From contig JAHWJV010000061.1 in the NCBI GenBank assembly GCA_019348265.1, forward strand, positions 1 to 11,972: a DNA stretch of 11,972 nucleotides. Direction: 5' to 3'. The DNA is from Gemmatimonadota bacterium (lineage in GTDB: Bacteria; Gemmatimonadota; Gemmatimonadetes; Longimicrobiales; Longimicrobiaceae). The notes beneath the pieces were generated by a model that had not been told where the DNA came from, did not search any database, and saw only the letters and a program-made list of their open reading frames with translations. Position numbers and translations under genes: made by a program. Of the stretch, positions 1-6,294 are shown piece by piece (position 1 is the first letter of the stretch; each line of letters starts with the position of its first letter).

Positions 1-2
1 TC

Positions 3-389
3 CCGCACCTGGCGCGGTGGAGCGAGGCGCGTCGCGAGCATGCGCGCTTCTACGACGAGGCGCTGGTCGGGCTGGAGCAGGAGATCGTTACCCCGCCGGT
101 CCGGCCCGAGAACGAGAGCATCGTCAACCAGTACACCATCCGTGTGCGCGCTGGGAAGCGCGACGAGCTGGCGACCTACCTGCGCGAGCGCGGGATCGGC
201 AGCGCCGTGTACTACCCGCTCCCGCTGCACCTCCAGCAGTGCTTCGAGTACCTCGGCTATCGGGAGGGCGACTTCCCGCAGGCGGAGCTCGCCTCGCGCG
301 AGGTGCTCTCGCTCCCGGTCTATCCGGAGCTGACCAGTGGCGAGCAGCAGCAGGTAGTCGACGCGATCCGGGCATTCTTCGGGGCGTGA
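3..389 (+). CDS. DegT/DnrJ/EryC1/StrS-type sugar aminotransferase, C-terminal part
   Basis: The frame is open from the window edge to a TGA at 387-389, so only about the last 128 residues are present. The N-terminal part with the PLP-binding lysine lies upstream. What remains is the small C-terminal domain of PLP-dependent nucleotide-sugar aminotransferases: a helical stretch, then ENESIVNQYTIRV, a K/R-rich helix (AGKRDELATYLRERGIG), the hallmark YYPLPLHLQ with a following GYREGDFPQAE, and SLPVYPELT before the last helix. Known members transfer an amino group from glutamate to keto-sugar nucleotides in the cytoplasm. The YYPLPLHLQ form is common in sugar C3 aminotransferases, but the substrate cannot be fixed from this fragment. 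The downstream rfbB makes dTDP-4-keto-6-deoxyglucose, the precursor of many such substrates, so a dTDP-amino-deoxysugar is the likely product (inference). The family call is firm; the substrate is open. Confidence 0.9.
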   Translation, partial: PHLARWSEARREHARFYDEALVGLEQEIVTPPVRPENESIVNQYTIRVRAGKRDELATYLRERGIGSAVYYPLPLHLQQCFEYLGYREGDFPQAELASREVLSLPVYPELTSGEQQQVVDAIRAFFGA

Positions 390-447
390 GGCTCGTCGCG
401 CGGGCCAGTCGTCGGCTGATGTTCGCGGTCGCGCTGGAGCCGCGGCG

Positions 448-1500
448 ATGAGCGCTGACCGGGTACGCGAGGTCTGCGTCGTCCTCCTCACCGGGCTCGG
501 GGACGTGGTTCACGGGCTACCCGTCGTGAACGCACTGAAACGGGCGCACCCCGACTGGCGCATCACCTGGGTCGTCGAGCCGATGGCCGCCCCGGTGCTC
601 TCGCCGCACCCTTCGGTCGACCAGGTGATCGTCTATCGCAGGAGCCGCGGCGTGGCCGGGGTGAGGGAGCTGTGGCGTGACATGCGCGGCCGTCGCTTCG
701 ATCTGACTCTGAACCTGAACTACCTCGCGAAGAGCATCTGGCCGACACTCTTCTCAGGCGCACCGCGCCGGGTCGGCTTCGGGCGCGACCGGAGCCCCGA
801 GTGGGTCTGGCTCGCCGTCAACGACCACCTGCCGCCCCGTCGACGAGGGCACACCCAGGACATGTTCCTCCAGTTCCTGGACGTACTGGGCGTGGCGCGT
901 CCGGAGCCGCTGGAGTGGCGCATCTCCATCACCCCGGAAGAGCGTACCGCACAGCGGGAGTTCTTTGCGAAGTTCGAGAGCCGGCCCGTTGTCTCGGTGG
1001 TGCCGGCGTCAGCGATGGGCAGGAAGGACTGGCTCCCCGGCCGGTATGTCGAGGTGGTGGATGCGCTTCACCACGACTTCGGCGCCGAGGTGGTCCTCGT
1101 CGGCGGGCACGGAGAGCGTGAGACGCGGATCGCGCGCGAGATCGCCGACCGCGCTTCCCTCCGCCCGGCCTGGCGGCTCGGTTACCCGCTCCGCGACGCA
1201 ATCTGGACGCTCGACGGGAGCAGGCTTCTCGTGGCGCCGGATACCGGGCCGCTGCACCTCGCCCGCGCGATGGACGTACCGGTCGTCGGGCTATACGGCC
1301 ACACCAACCCGTGGCGCGTCGGCCCCTACGGGAAGTTCCAGGACCTCTGGGTGGATCGCTACACGAATCCCGGCGAAGCGCCGGATCCCTCCCGCACCGA
1401 GCCTCGACTCGGCCGCATGGAGACGATCACCACCAGGGACGTCCTCGAATGCGTGGAGCGGGCGCTTCGCCCTGGCTTACCCGATTCTGTATCTTTCTAG
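448..1500 (+). CDS. Glycosyltransferase family 9 (ADP-heptose:LPS heptosyltransferase-like)
   Basis: The 350-residue length is normal for the family. The N-terminal Rossmann domain opens with VVLLTGLGDVVHGLPVV (residues 11-27), matching the G-D-x3-x-LP signature near the acceptor site, with Asp19 at the presumed catalytic-base position of WaaC-type enzymes. The C-terminal nucleotide-sugar domain has VVLVGGHGE (216-223) and the diagnostic APDTGPLHLARAMDVPVVGLYG (263-284), then a GPYG segment. Known members transfer heptose to the inner core of LPS at the cytoplasmic face of the inner membrane. The exact donor and acceptor here are unknown, and WaaC, WaaF and WaaQ types cannot be separated by eye. 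The ATG at 448 has GGAG at 436-439 with good spacing. The gene lies 58 bases after the aminotransferase and 48 before rfbB. Confidence 0.9.
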   Translation: MSADRVREVCVVLLTGLGDVVHGLPVVNALKRAHPDWRITWVVEPMAAPVLSPHPSVDQVIVYRRSRGVAGVRELWRDMRGRRFDLTLNLNYLAKSIWPTLFSGAPRRVGFGRDRSPEWVWLAVNDHLPPRRRGHTQDMFLQFLDVLGVARPEPLEWRISITPEERTAQREFFAKFESRPVVSVVPASAMGRKDWLPGRYVEVVDALHHDFGAEVVLVGGHGERETRIAREIADRASLRPAWRLGYPLRDAIWTLDGSRLLVAPDTGPLHLARAMDVPVVGLYGHTNPWRVGPYGKFQDLWVDRYTNPGEAPDPSRTEPRLGRMETITTRDVLECVERALRPGLPDSVSF

Positions 1501-1548
1501 CACGCGGCCGATCCAGCCGACGCCGCTGCCGAAATCGACAACGAGAAC

Positions 1549-2598
1549 ATGAAAATCCTGATAACAGGCGGGATGGGCTTCATCGGGAGCAACTTCGTGC
1601 GGCTTCTGCTGGCTGAGCGGCCCGAGTGGGAGATCTGGAACGTCGACGCTCTCACCTACGCCGGCAATCCGGAGAACCTGGCGGATGTGGCCGAGGCCGC
1701 GGAAGCGCGCGGGCGCTACCGTTTCGTGCGGGCCGACATCGCCGACGAGGCCGCCGTTCAGGGGCTCCTCGACGGGGGTGACTTCGACGCGCTGATCAAC
1801 TTCGCGGCGGAGAGCCACGTCGACCGCTCGATCCTCAGCTCCGCGCCCTTCGTCCGCACCAACGTGGTCGGCACGCAGATCCTGCTCGACTCGGCTCGCA
1901 GCGCCGGGGTGAAACGCTACGTCCAGGTGTCCACGGACGAGGTATATGGCGATCTCGGGCCGGACGACGCCCCGTTCAGCGAGACGACGCCGCTGGCGCC
2001 CTCATCGCCCTACAGCGCCACCAAGGCCGCGGCCGACCACCTGGTTCTCGCCTATCACCATACTCACCGCATGGACGTGGTGGTCACCCGCTGCTCAAAC
2101 AATTATGGCCCTTACCAGTTCCCGGAGAAGCTGATCCCGCTGATGATCGTCAACGCGATCACGGGGAAGCGGCTCCCGGTCTACGGCCGCGGCGAGAACG
2201 TGCGCGACTGGATCCACGTCGAGGACCACTGCCGGGGCGTGCTCGCGGCGCTGGAGCGCGGCGAGCCGGGCGAGGTGTACAACTTCGGCGGCGCGAGCGA
2301 GCGCCGGAACCTGGACGTGGTCCGCGCGATCATCGGATCCGTAGGGGTCGGTGAAGAGCGGATCGAGTACGTCACCGACCGACCGGGCCACGATCGGCGC
2401 TACGCGATCGATTTCCGGCGCGCGGAAGCCGAGCTCGACTGGCTTCCGACGCGCTCATTCGAGTCGGGGCTCGCTGACACGGTGCGCTGGTACCTCGAGA
2501 ACCGGGAGTGGTGGGCGCGCGTGCAGGACGGCGCCTACCGTCAGAGCGCGGAGATGATCGCGAGCTGGGGCTCGGCGGGCGAACCCGCCGGCGCCTGA
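1549..2598 (+). CDS. rfbB: dTDP-glucose 4,6-dehydratase
   Basis: This 349-residue extended short-chain dehydrogenase has the expected length. It catalyses NAD-dependent conversion of dTDP-glucose to dTDP-4-keto-6-deoxyglucose in the cytoplasm, the branch point to rhamnose and amino-deoxysugars. Visible elements are the nucleotide-binding TGGMGFIGS (6-14), NVDALTYAGN (31-40), the STDEVYG motif with Thr129-Asp130-Glu131, whose Asp/Glu act in dehydration, and the YSATK catalytic pair Tyr155/Lys159. RCSNNYGPYQFPEKLIP (181-197) and GRGENVRDWIHVEDHCRG (213-230) are typical of RmlB rather than UDP-sugar epimerases. The first Met directly precedes the Rossmann strand (KILITGG), which fixes the ATG even though no strong Shine-Dalgarno is seen. 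The rest of the rhamnose pathway (rfbA, rfbC, rfbD) is not in this window. The neighbouring aminotransferase suggests an amino sugar as another use. Confidence 0.96.
   Translation: MKILITGGMGFIGSNFVRLLLAERPEWEIWNVDALTYAGNPENLADVAEAAEARGRYRFVRADIADEAAVQGLLDGGDFDALINFAAESHVDRSILSSAPFVRTNVVGTQILLDSARSAGVKRYVQVSTDEVYGDLGPDDAPFSETTPLAPSSPYSATKAAADHLVLAYHHTHRMDVVVTRCSNNYGPYQFPEKLIPLMIVNAITGKRLPVYGRGENVRDWIHVEDHCRGVLAALERGEPGEVYNFGGASERRNLDVVRAIIGSVGVGEERIEYVTDRPGHDRRYAIDFRRAEAELDWLPTRSFESGLADTVRWYLENREWWARVQDGAYRQSAEMIASWGSAGEPAGA
2573..2590 (+). other. GC-rich hairpin at the rfbB 3' end, just before the lpxL start
   Basis: A perfect 7-base-pair stem (CGGCGGG with CCCGCCG) closes a CGAA loop. It lies inside the last rfbB codons, ending 13 bases before the presumed GTG start of the acyltransferase gene. 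It has no T tract, so it is not a standard terminator. It might affect coupling or mRNA stability between the two genes, or be chance in GC-rich DNA. Confidence 0.3.
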
Positions 2599-2603
2599 GC
2601 CGG

Positions 2604-3506
2604 GTGCGCAAACCGACCTTCCGCGACAGGGCGGAGTACGCGGTCAGCCGGGCTCTGGAAATGGTCGTCGCGCGCCTTCCGTCCCGCGTCGCGCGCGGGC
2701 TCGGCACCGCCATCGGCACCCTCGCCGGCTCTGCGCTCGGCATCCGCCGTGAGACGGTCGAGGCGAATCTCCGCCGCGCGTTTCCCGGGGCGGCCCCGGA
2801 ATGGATCGAGGAGGTCACCCGCCAGACGTATCGACACCTGGGCCGCGAGGCGTTCGAGATGGTCCGCCTGTCGCGCATGTCGCGGCAGCAGATCATCGAG
2901 CTGACCGATATCCCGGAGGAGGACTTCGCCGCGGTGCAGGCGGCGCTCGCCGAGGGGAGGGGCCTTCTCTTCACAACCGGCCACTACGGCAACTGGGAGG
3001 TCGCCGCGGCGGCCGTCGCCGCGCGCGGCATGCCCATCGACGCCATCGTGAAGCGCCAGCGGAACCCGCTCGTCGATGCCCAGGTCGAGGCGGCCCGGCG
3101 GAGGATGGGCGTCGAGGTGATGGAGATGAGCGTCGCGCCCACCCGGATCCTGCGGGCGCTGTCCCAGGGGCACACCATCGGGATCGTGGGCGATCAGGAC
3201 GCGCGCTCGGCGGGCGCCTTCGTCCCCTTCTTCGGCGTCCCGTCTTCTACCTACCGCGGTCCCGCGATGATGGCGCTCCGCTTCGGTGCTCCGCTCTTCT
3301 CCGCGGTGGCCCGCCGCCTGCCAGACGGACGGTATCGGCTCACCGCGGAGCGGATTCCCGTCCACGCGACGGGCGACCTGGACGCCGACGTGGTCCGCGT
3401 GACGGCGAGCCTCGCGGCGAGCCTGGAGCGGGAGATTCGCAAGGATCCAGGCCAGTATTTCTGGTTCCACAAGAGGTGGAAGACCCCGCCTCCCACGGAA
3501 CATTGA
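2604..3506 (+). CDS. Lipid A biosynthesis acyltransferase (LpxL/HtrB family)
   Basis: With the GTG at 2604 the protein has 300 residues, normal for the family. These inner-membrane enzymes add a secondary acyl chain from acyl-ACP to Kdo-lipid A, making the acyloxyacyl group. Evidence includes an N-terminal EY..SRALEMVVARLP hydrophobic/amphipathic segment (11-26), LGIRRETVEANLRRAFP (45-61), and the catalytic H-x4-E motif in TTGHYGNWEVA with His127 and Glu132. Further signatures are IVGDQDARSAGAFVPFFG (194-211) and the C-terminal DPGQYFWFHKRWKTPP (281-296). The open frame reaches back to an ATG at 2508 inside rfbB. The GTG five bases after the rfbB stop is preferred because the family's conserved start follows it, and it implies translational coupling. 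No clear Shine-Dalgarno is seen. Which acyl chain and position it uses cannot be told. Confidence 0.9.
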   Translation: MRKPTFRDRAEYAVSRALEMVVARLPSRVARGLGTAIGTLAGSALGIRRETVEANLRRAFPGAAPEWIEEVTRQTYRHLGREAFEMVRLSRMSRQQIIELTDIPEEDFAAVQAALAEGRGLLFTTGHYGNWEVAAAAVAARGMPIDAIVKRQRNPLVDAQVEAARRRMGVEVMEMSVAPTRILRALSQGHTIGIVGDQDARSAGAFVPFFGVPSSTYRGPAMMALRFGAPLFSAVARRLPDGRYRLTAERIPVHATGDLDADVVRVTASLAASLEREIRKDPGQYFWFHKRWKTPPPTEH

Positions 3507-3587
3507 GGCGGCGCGCCCGGTACAACCACTCCGGTCCGGCGCCCCTGGGCCGCTGACGGAGCACGCTGAAGCCTTTGGGGAGATCCC

Positions 3588-4352
3588 TTGATCTATATCT
3601 GCATCCCGACCCACGACGAGGCTCCGACCATCGGTCTTCTGCTATGGAAGATCCGGCGGGTGATGGACCATTTTCCACGCGATTACGAGCTGCTGGTCCT
3701 GGACGACGCGTCCACCGACGGCACGCAGGACGTTCTCGCGCCGTATTCGCGCGTTCTCCCGCTCACCGTGCTCCGGAACACGGAGCGGGCGGGCTATGCC
3801 GCATCGGTCGAGCGGCTGATCCGCGAGGTCGTGGCGCGGGCATCGCACCCGCGCCGCGACATGATGGTCGTCCTGCAGGCGGACTTCAGCGAGGCGCCCG
3901 AGGACATCCCGCTGCTGGTGAAGCGGATCGAGGGGGGGGCCGACCTGGTCGCCGCCACGGTGGCGGATCGCGGCGAGGTGGAGCCTCGTTCGATACGCTG
4001 GGCACGTAAGGGGTTCCCCCTGCTCCTCAAGCGGGCTCCGCTGCCGGAGGGGATCGAAGACCCGCTGTGCGGCTTCCGCGCGTACCGGGTCGCCATCCTC
4101 AAGCGTGCGCTCGCCGAACGAGGCGCCGCGCGTCTGATCACGACCGAGGGGTGGGCGGCCAACGTGGAGCTTCTGCTCGCACTGGCGCCCTTCGCTCGCC
4201 GCGCGGAGGGGACCGGCGTCGCATCTCGCTACGACCGGCGCCAGCGCGAGACCCGCTTCCGCGCCTGGACGACGCTCGTCCAGCTCTGGGAAGTCTCCCG
4301 GCGAGCGCGCCACCTCCCGCCGCTCGGCGAGCAGTCCGACGCGGCGGCGTGA
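3588..4352 (+). CDS. Glycosyltransferase family 2 (polyprenyl-phosphate sugar synthase-like)
   Basis: This is a 254-residue GT-A fold protein starting with TTG at 3588, preceded by GGGGAGA at 3577-3583. It begins IYICIPTHDEAPTIG, the usual first strand and loop. The nucleotide-sugar motif LVLDDASTDGT (36-46) has Asp39/Asp40, and VLQADFSEAPEDIP (95-108) is the metal-site strand with Asp99. DPLCGFRAYR (158-167) and TTEGWAANVELL (185-196) match dolichol-phosphate-mannose-synthase-like members. No C-terminal transmembrane pair is visible, so it resembles the soluble or peripheral form. A lipid-linked or direct sugar transfer in the envelope glycan pathway is likely, but donor and acceptor are unknown. 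It follows the acyltransferase by 81 bases and precedes the DUF3108 gene by 10. A run of eight Gs occurs within it. Confidence 0.88.
   Translation: MIYICIPTHDEAPTIGLLLWKIRRVMDHFPRDYELLVLDDASTDGTQDVLAPYSRVLPLTVLRNTERAGYAASVERLIREVVARASHPRRDMMVVLQADFSEAPEDIPLLVKRIEGGADLVAATVADRGEVEPRSIRWARKGFPLLLKRAPLPEGIEDPLCGFRAYRVAILKRALAERGAARLITTEGWAANVELLLALAPFARRAEGTGVASRYDRRQRETRFRAWTTLVQLWEVSRRARHLPPLGEQSDAAA
3932..3939 (+). repeat. Run of eight G within the family 2 glycosyltransferase gene
   Basis: A GGGGGGGG homopolymer spans codons 115-118 (Glu-Gly-Gly-Ala). It is the longest single-base run noticed in the window. One extra G would shift reading into a frame that stops at TAA 4007-4009, truncating the protein at about 140 residues. 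It could be a slippage site or simply a product of GC-rich coding. Confidence 0.6.
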
Positions 4353-4362
4353 GGATGCGCGA

Positions 4363-5175
4363 ATGAGACGCCCACTCCTCACTCTGGGTATCCCGCTCTT
4401 TTCGACCATGCTGCTCGCGTCGGCGGGCAGCGTCGCGCGCGCGGGCCAGCAGTCGCAGGCGCCCTCCGCCGCGAGCTACGCCCCCGTGCCTTTCGCGCCG
4501 GGCGAGCTGTCGGTTTACCAGGCTCGGCTCGGCGGGGTGTCCGTCGGGAGCGGGACCATGGAGGTGCTCGGTGTCGAGATGGTGCACGGGAAGCCGACGT
4601 ACCACGCCGCCCTTAGCATCTCCGGCGGCCTCCCGCTGGCTCGCGTCAACGATCGGTTCGACTCCTGGATCGACGTGCAGGGGCTCTTCTCGCGGCGCTT
4701 CAGGCAGGACCAGAAGGAGCTTCGCTTCGAGCGCAACCGTACCTACGAGTTCTTCCCCGAAACCCGCACGTATCGGCGGCTCGACAACGGCGACACCGGG
4801 TCGATTCCAACCAGCTCGCCGCTGGACGACGTCTCCTTCCTCTTCTACGCGAGGACGCTCCCGCTCCGGGTCGGGGAGACCTACAACATCCCGCGGTACT
4901 ACAAGGATTCCGGGACCCCCGTGGTGATTCAGGTCCTGCGGAAGCAGACCATCTCGGTACCGGCCGGCCGTTTCCAGACGATCGTCGTGCGGCCGATCAT
5001 CAAGGCCAAGGGTCTCTTCGCTGAGGGCGGGGAGGCGGAGGTGTTCTTCTCCGATGACGACCGGCGCATCATGGTCCAGATGAGGAGCAAGGTGCCGGTG
5101 ATCGGTTCGCTCACGCTGAATTTGCGGTCTTACCGGGCAGGCGAGGCGCGGACGGCCTGGTCCGCCCCCCAATAG
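4363..5175 (+). CDS. Secreted DUF3108 domain protein
   Basis: The 270-residue product starts with a Sec-type signal peptide: Arg-Arg, then a hydrophobic stretch (LLTLGIPLFSTMLLASAG), then a probable cleavage after VARA near residue 27. The mature part looks like DUF3108: APGELSVYQARLGGVSVGSGTMEV at its start, then LPLARVNDRFDSWID, FSRRFRQDQKE, a YNIPRYY segment, and the late conserved VPAGRFQTIVVRPIIKAKGLFAEGGEAEVFFSDD followed by a final strand. The fold is expected to be mostly beta and periplasmic or outer-membrane associated. No biochemical function is established for the family. There is no lipobox cysteine after the signal. It starts 10 bases after the glycosyltransferase stop with GAGG at 4351-4354, so it belongs to the same unit, and a role in envelope assembly is inferred only from context. 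Confidence 0.82.
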   Translation: MRRPLLTLGIPLFSTMLLASAGSVARAGQQSQAPSAASYAPVPFAPGELSVYQARLGGVSVGSGTMEVLGVEMVHGKPTYHAALSISGGLPLARVNDRFDSWIDVQGLFSRRFRQDQKELRFERNRTYEFFPETRTYRRLDNGDTGSIPTSSPLDDVSFLFYARTLPLRVGETYNIPRYYKDSGTPVVIQVLRKQTISVPAGRFQTIVVRPIIKAKGLFAEGGEAEVFFSDDDRRIMVQMRSKVPVIGSLTLNLRSYRAGEARTAWSAPQ

Positions 5176-5185
5176 CGACGACCTG

Positions 5186-6187
5186 GTGACCGATCAGCCC
5201 GATACCCCTGAGAGGTCTGTCCCCGGTTCCATACCGGAGGCGGACCTCTCTCGCGTTCGCACCATCCCGGTGTCGAGCCGGCCGAACAAGGTGCAGGCAG
5301 ACCAGTTCGCGACGCCGCCGGCCCAGGGAGCCGGCTTTTCGGACTTCCTCGCGTCCCTCCCGCGCGTCCTCCAGGCGGAATCGCTCCTGCGCGTCGTCGA
5401 CGCGATCGAGGAGGCGGTGACGCGGAAACGCGCGGTGGTCTGGATGCTGGGCGGCCACGTGGTGAAGACCGGTATCGGCCCACTGCTGATCGACCTGATG
5501 GAGCGAGGAGCGCTCACGCATCTCGCCTCGAACGGCTCCGCCGCGGTGCACGACTACGAGATGGCGCGGTGGGGCGGCACCAGCGAGGACGTCGAGGCCG
5601 GCCTAGCGGACGGTTCCTTCGGCATGGCGGATGAGACGGGCCGCGACATGAACGTCGCTTTCCGGCGCGGCATGGAAGCGAAGTGGGGGATGGGCGAGGC
5701 ACTCGGCCGCGACCTCCACGACCGCTCCGACCTCGCCTACCCGGAGCTCTCGCTCCTTCTGCAGTGCTACCGCCGCGGCGTCTCCTTCACCGTCCACCCC
5801 GCCATCGGCGCCGAGATCATTCACCAGCACCCCGCCGCCGACGGCGCCGCCATCGGAGACACCGGGCACCGGGACTTCCGCCGCCTCGCCGCCGCGCTCC
5901 CCGCGCTCGACGACGGCGGTGTGGTCGTCAACGTCGGCTCCGCCGTGATCATGCCGGAGGTCTTCCTCAAGGCGCTCACCGTCGCGCGCAACCTGAACGA
6001 CGGCGTCCCGCGCCAGTTCACCGCCTGCGACCTCGACATGCTGCGCCACTACCGCCCCCGCGTGAACGTCGTCGAGCGCCCCACCCGCTCCAGCGGCGGC
6101 ACCGGCTTCCAGATCACCGGCCCCCACGAGCTCCTGGTCCCGTTGCTTGCCTGGGCGCTGGCGCAACGACTAGGGAGCAGGGAATAG
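5186..6187 (+). CDS. Deoxyhypusine-synthase-like protein of unknown function
   Basis: The 333-residue protein starts at a GTG 10 bases after the DUF3108 stop. The core is glycine-rich and looks like the NAD-binding fold of the deoxyhypusine synthase superfamily: WMLGGHVVKTGIGPLLIDLMERG (86-108), THLASNGSAAVHDYE (111-125), GGTSEDVEAGLADGSFGMADET (130-151), a HPAIGAEIIHQHP stretch, and NVGSAVIMPEVFLKAL. The catalytic lysine loop of true deoxyhypusine synthase is not recognisable, and bacteria generally lack eIF5A, so the reaction must differ. Its place at the end of an LPS cluster hints at sugar or polyamine chemistry, which is inference. No Shine-Dalgarno is clear. A long hairpin at 5210-5250 falls inside codons 9-22, so an in-frame GTG at 5270 (305 residues) is a real alternative start. 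The last residues (LGSRE) and the stop are encoded by a repeat element. Confidence 0.65.
   Translation: MTDQPDTPERSVPGSIPEADLSRVRTIPVSSRPNKVQADQFATPPAQGAGFSDFLASLPRVLQAESLLRVVDAIEEAVTRKRAVVWMLGGHVVKTGIGPLLIDLMERGALTHLASNGSAAVHDYEMARWGGTSEDVEAGLADGSFGMADETGRDMNVAFRRGMEAKWGMGEALGRDLHDRSDLAYPELSLLLQCYRRGVSFTVHPAIGAEIIHQHPAADGAAIGDTGHRDFRRLAAALPALDDGGVVVNVGSAVIMPEVFLKALTVARNLNDGVPRQFTACDLDMLRHYRPRVNVVERPTRSSGGTGFQITGPHELLVPLLAWALAQRLGSRE
5210..5250 (+). other. Long hairpin near the 5' end of the deoxyhypusine-synthase-like gene
   Basis: GAGAGGTC (5210-5217) pairs exactly with GACCTCTC (5243-5250). Inside, four more pairs including two G-U are followed by one mismatch and then CCGGT (5223-5227) with ACCGG (5233-5237) around a TCCAT loop, about 17 pairs in all. 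There is no T tract. It either lies in the first codons, if translation begins at 5186, or is an intergenic structure (processing site or weak terminator), if translation begins at GTG 5270. Confidence 0.55.
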
Positions 6188-6294
6188 GGAACAGGGAACG
6201 CGGGGAAACAAAGCTCGGGGGCCGACATCATGCGTGGTGGCGGCCCTTGCTGCGTTCCGAGGGCTGTCCCCTGTCCCTTATCCCCTGGTCCCTA
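6171..6294. repeat. Palindromic element with heptamer-repeat arms at a convergent gene junction
   Basis: The left arm (6171-6199) is built of 7-base units such as TAGGGAG, CAGGGAA and TAGGGAA. The right arm (6266-6294), read on the minus strand, matches it at 24 of 29 positions. Between them AGCTCGG (6212-6218) matches CCGAGGGCT (6258-6266) apart from a two-base bulge. GGGCCG (6219-6224) pairs with CGGCCC (6241-6246), enclosing CATCA/TGGTG around a TGCG loop. The whole unit can fold into one long hairpin and probably terminates transcription from both sides. The arms encode the C-termini and stop codons of both flanking genes (TAG 6185-6187 on +; TAA at 6280-6278 on -). It resembles MITE/REP-like or heptamer-type interspersed repeats, but copy number cannot be seen here. 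Confidence 0.8.

Noticed and set aside
2508..2603. Start of the acyltransferase at ATG 2508 inside rfbB
   Set aside because: It would add 32 Arg-rich residues encoded out of frame within rfbB; the family's usual start coincides with GTG 2604.
2541..3614. Long minus-strand open frame (357 codons) opposite the lipid A acyltransferase gene
   Set aside because: It is a codon-bias shadow in GC-rich DNA: Arg/Gly/Ala/Asp-rich with no recognisable domain, and the + strand gene has clear family motifs.
4138..5172. Minus-strand open frame (344 codons) opposite the DUF3108 gene
   Set aside because: Low-complexity Arg/Pro/Gly-rich translation without motifs; the + strand protein has a signal peptide and family signature.
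6171..6294. Possible CRISPR or tandem-repeat array
   Set aside because: The repeat units are 7 bases, contiguous and in inverted arms, without unique spacers of regular length; no cas genes are nearby.
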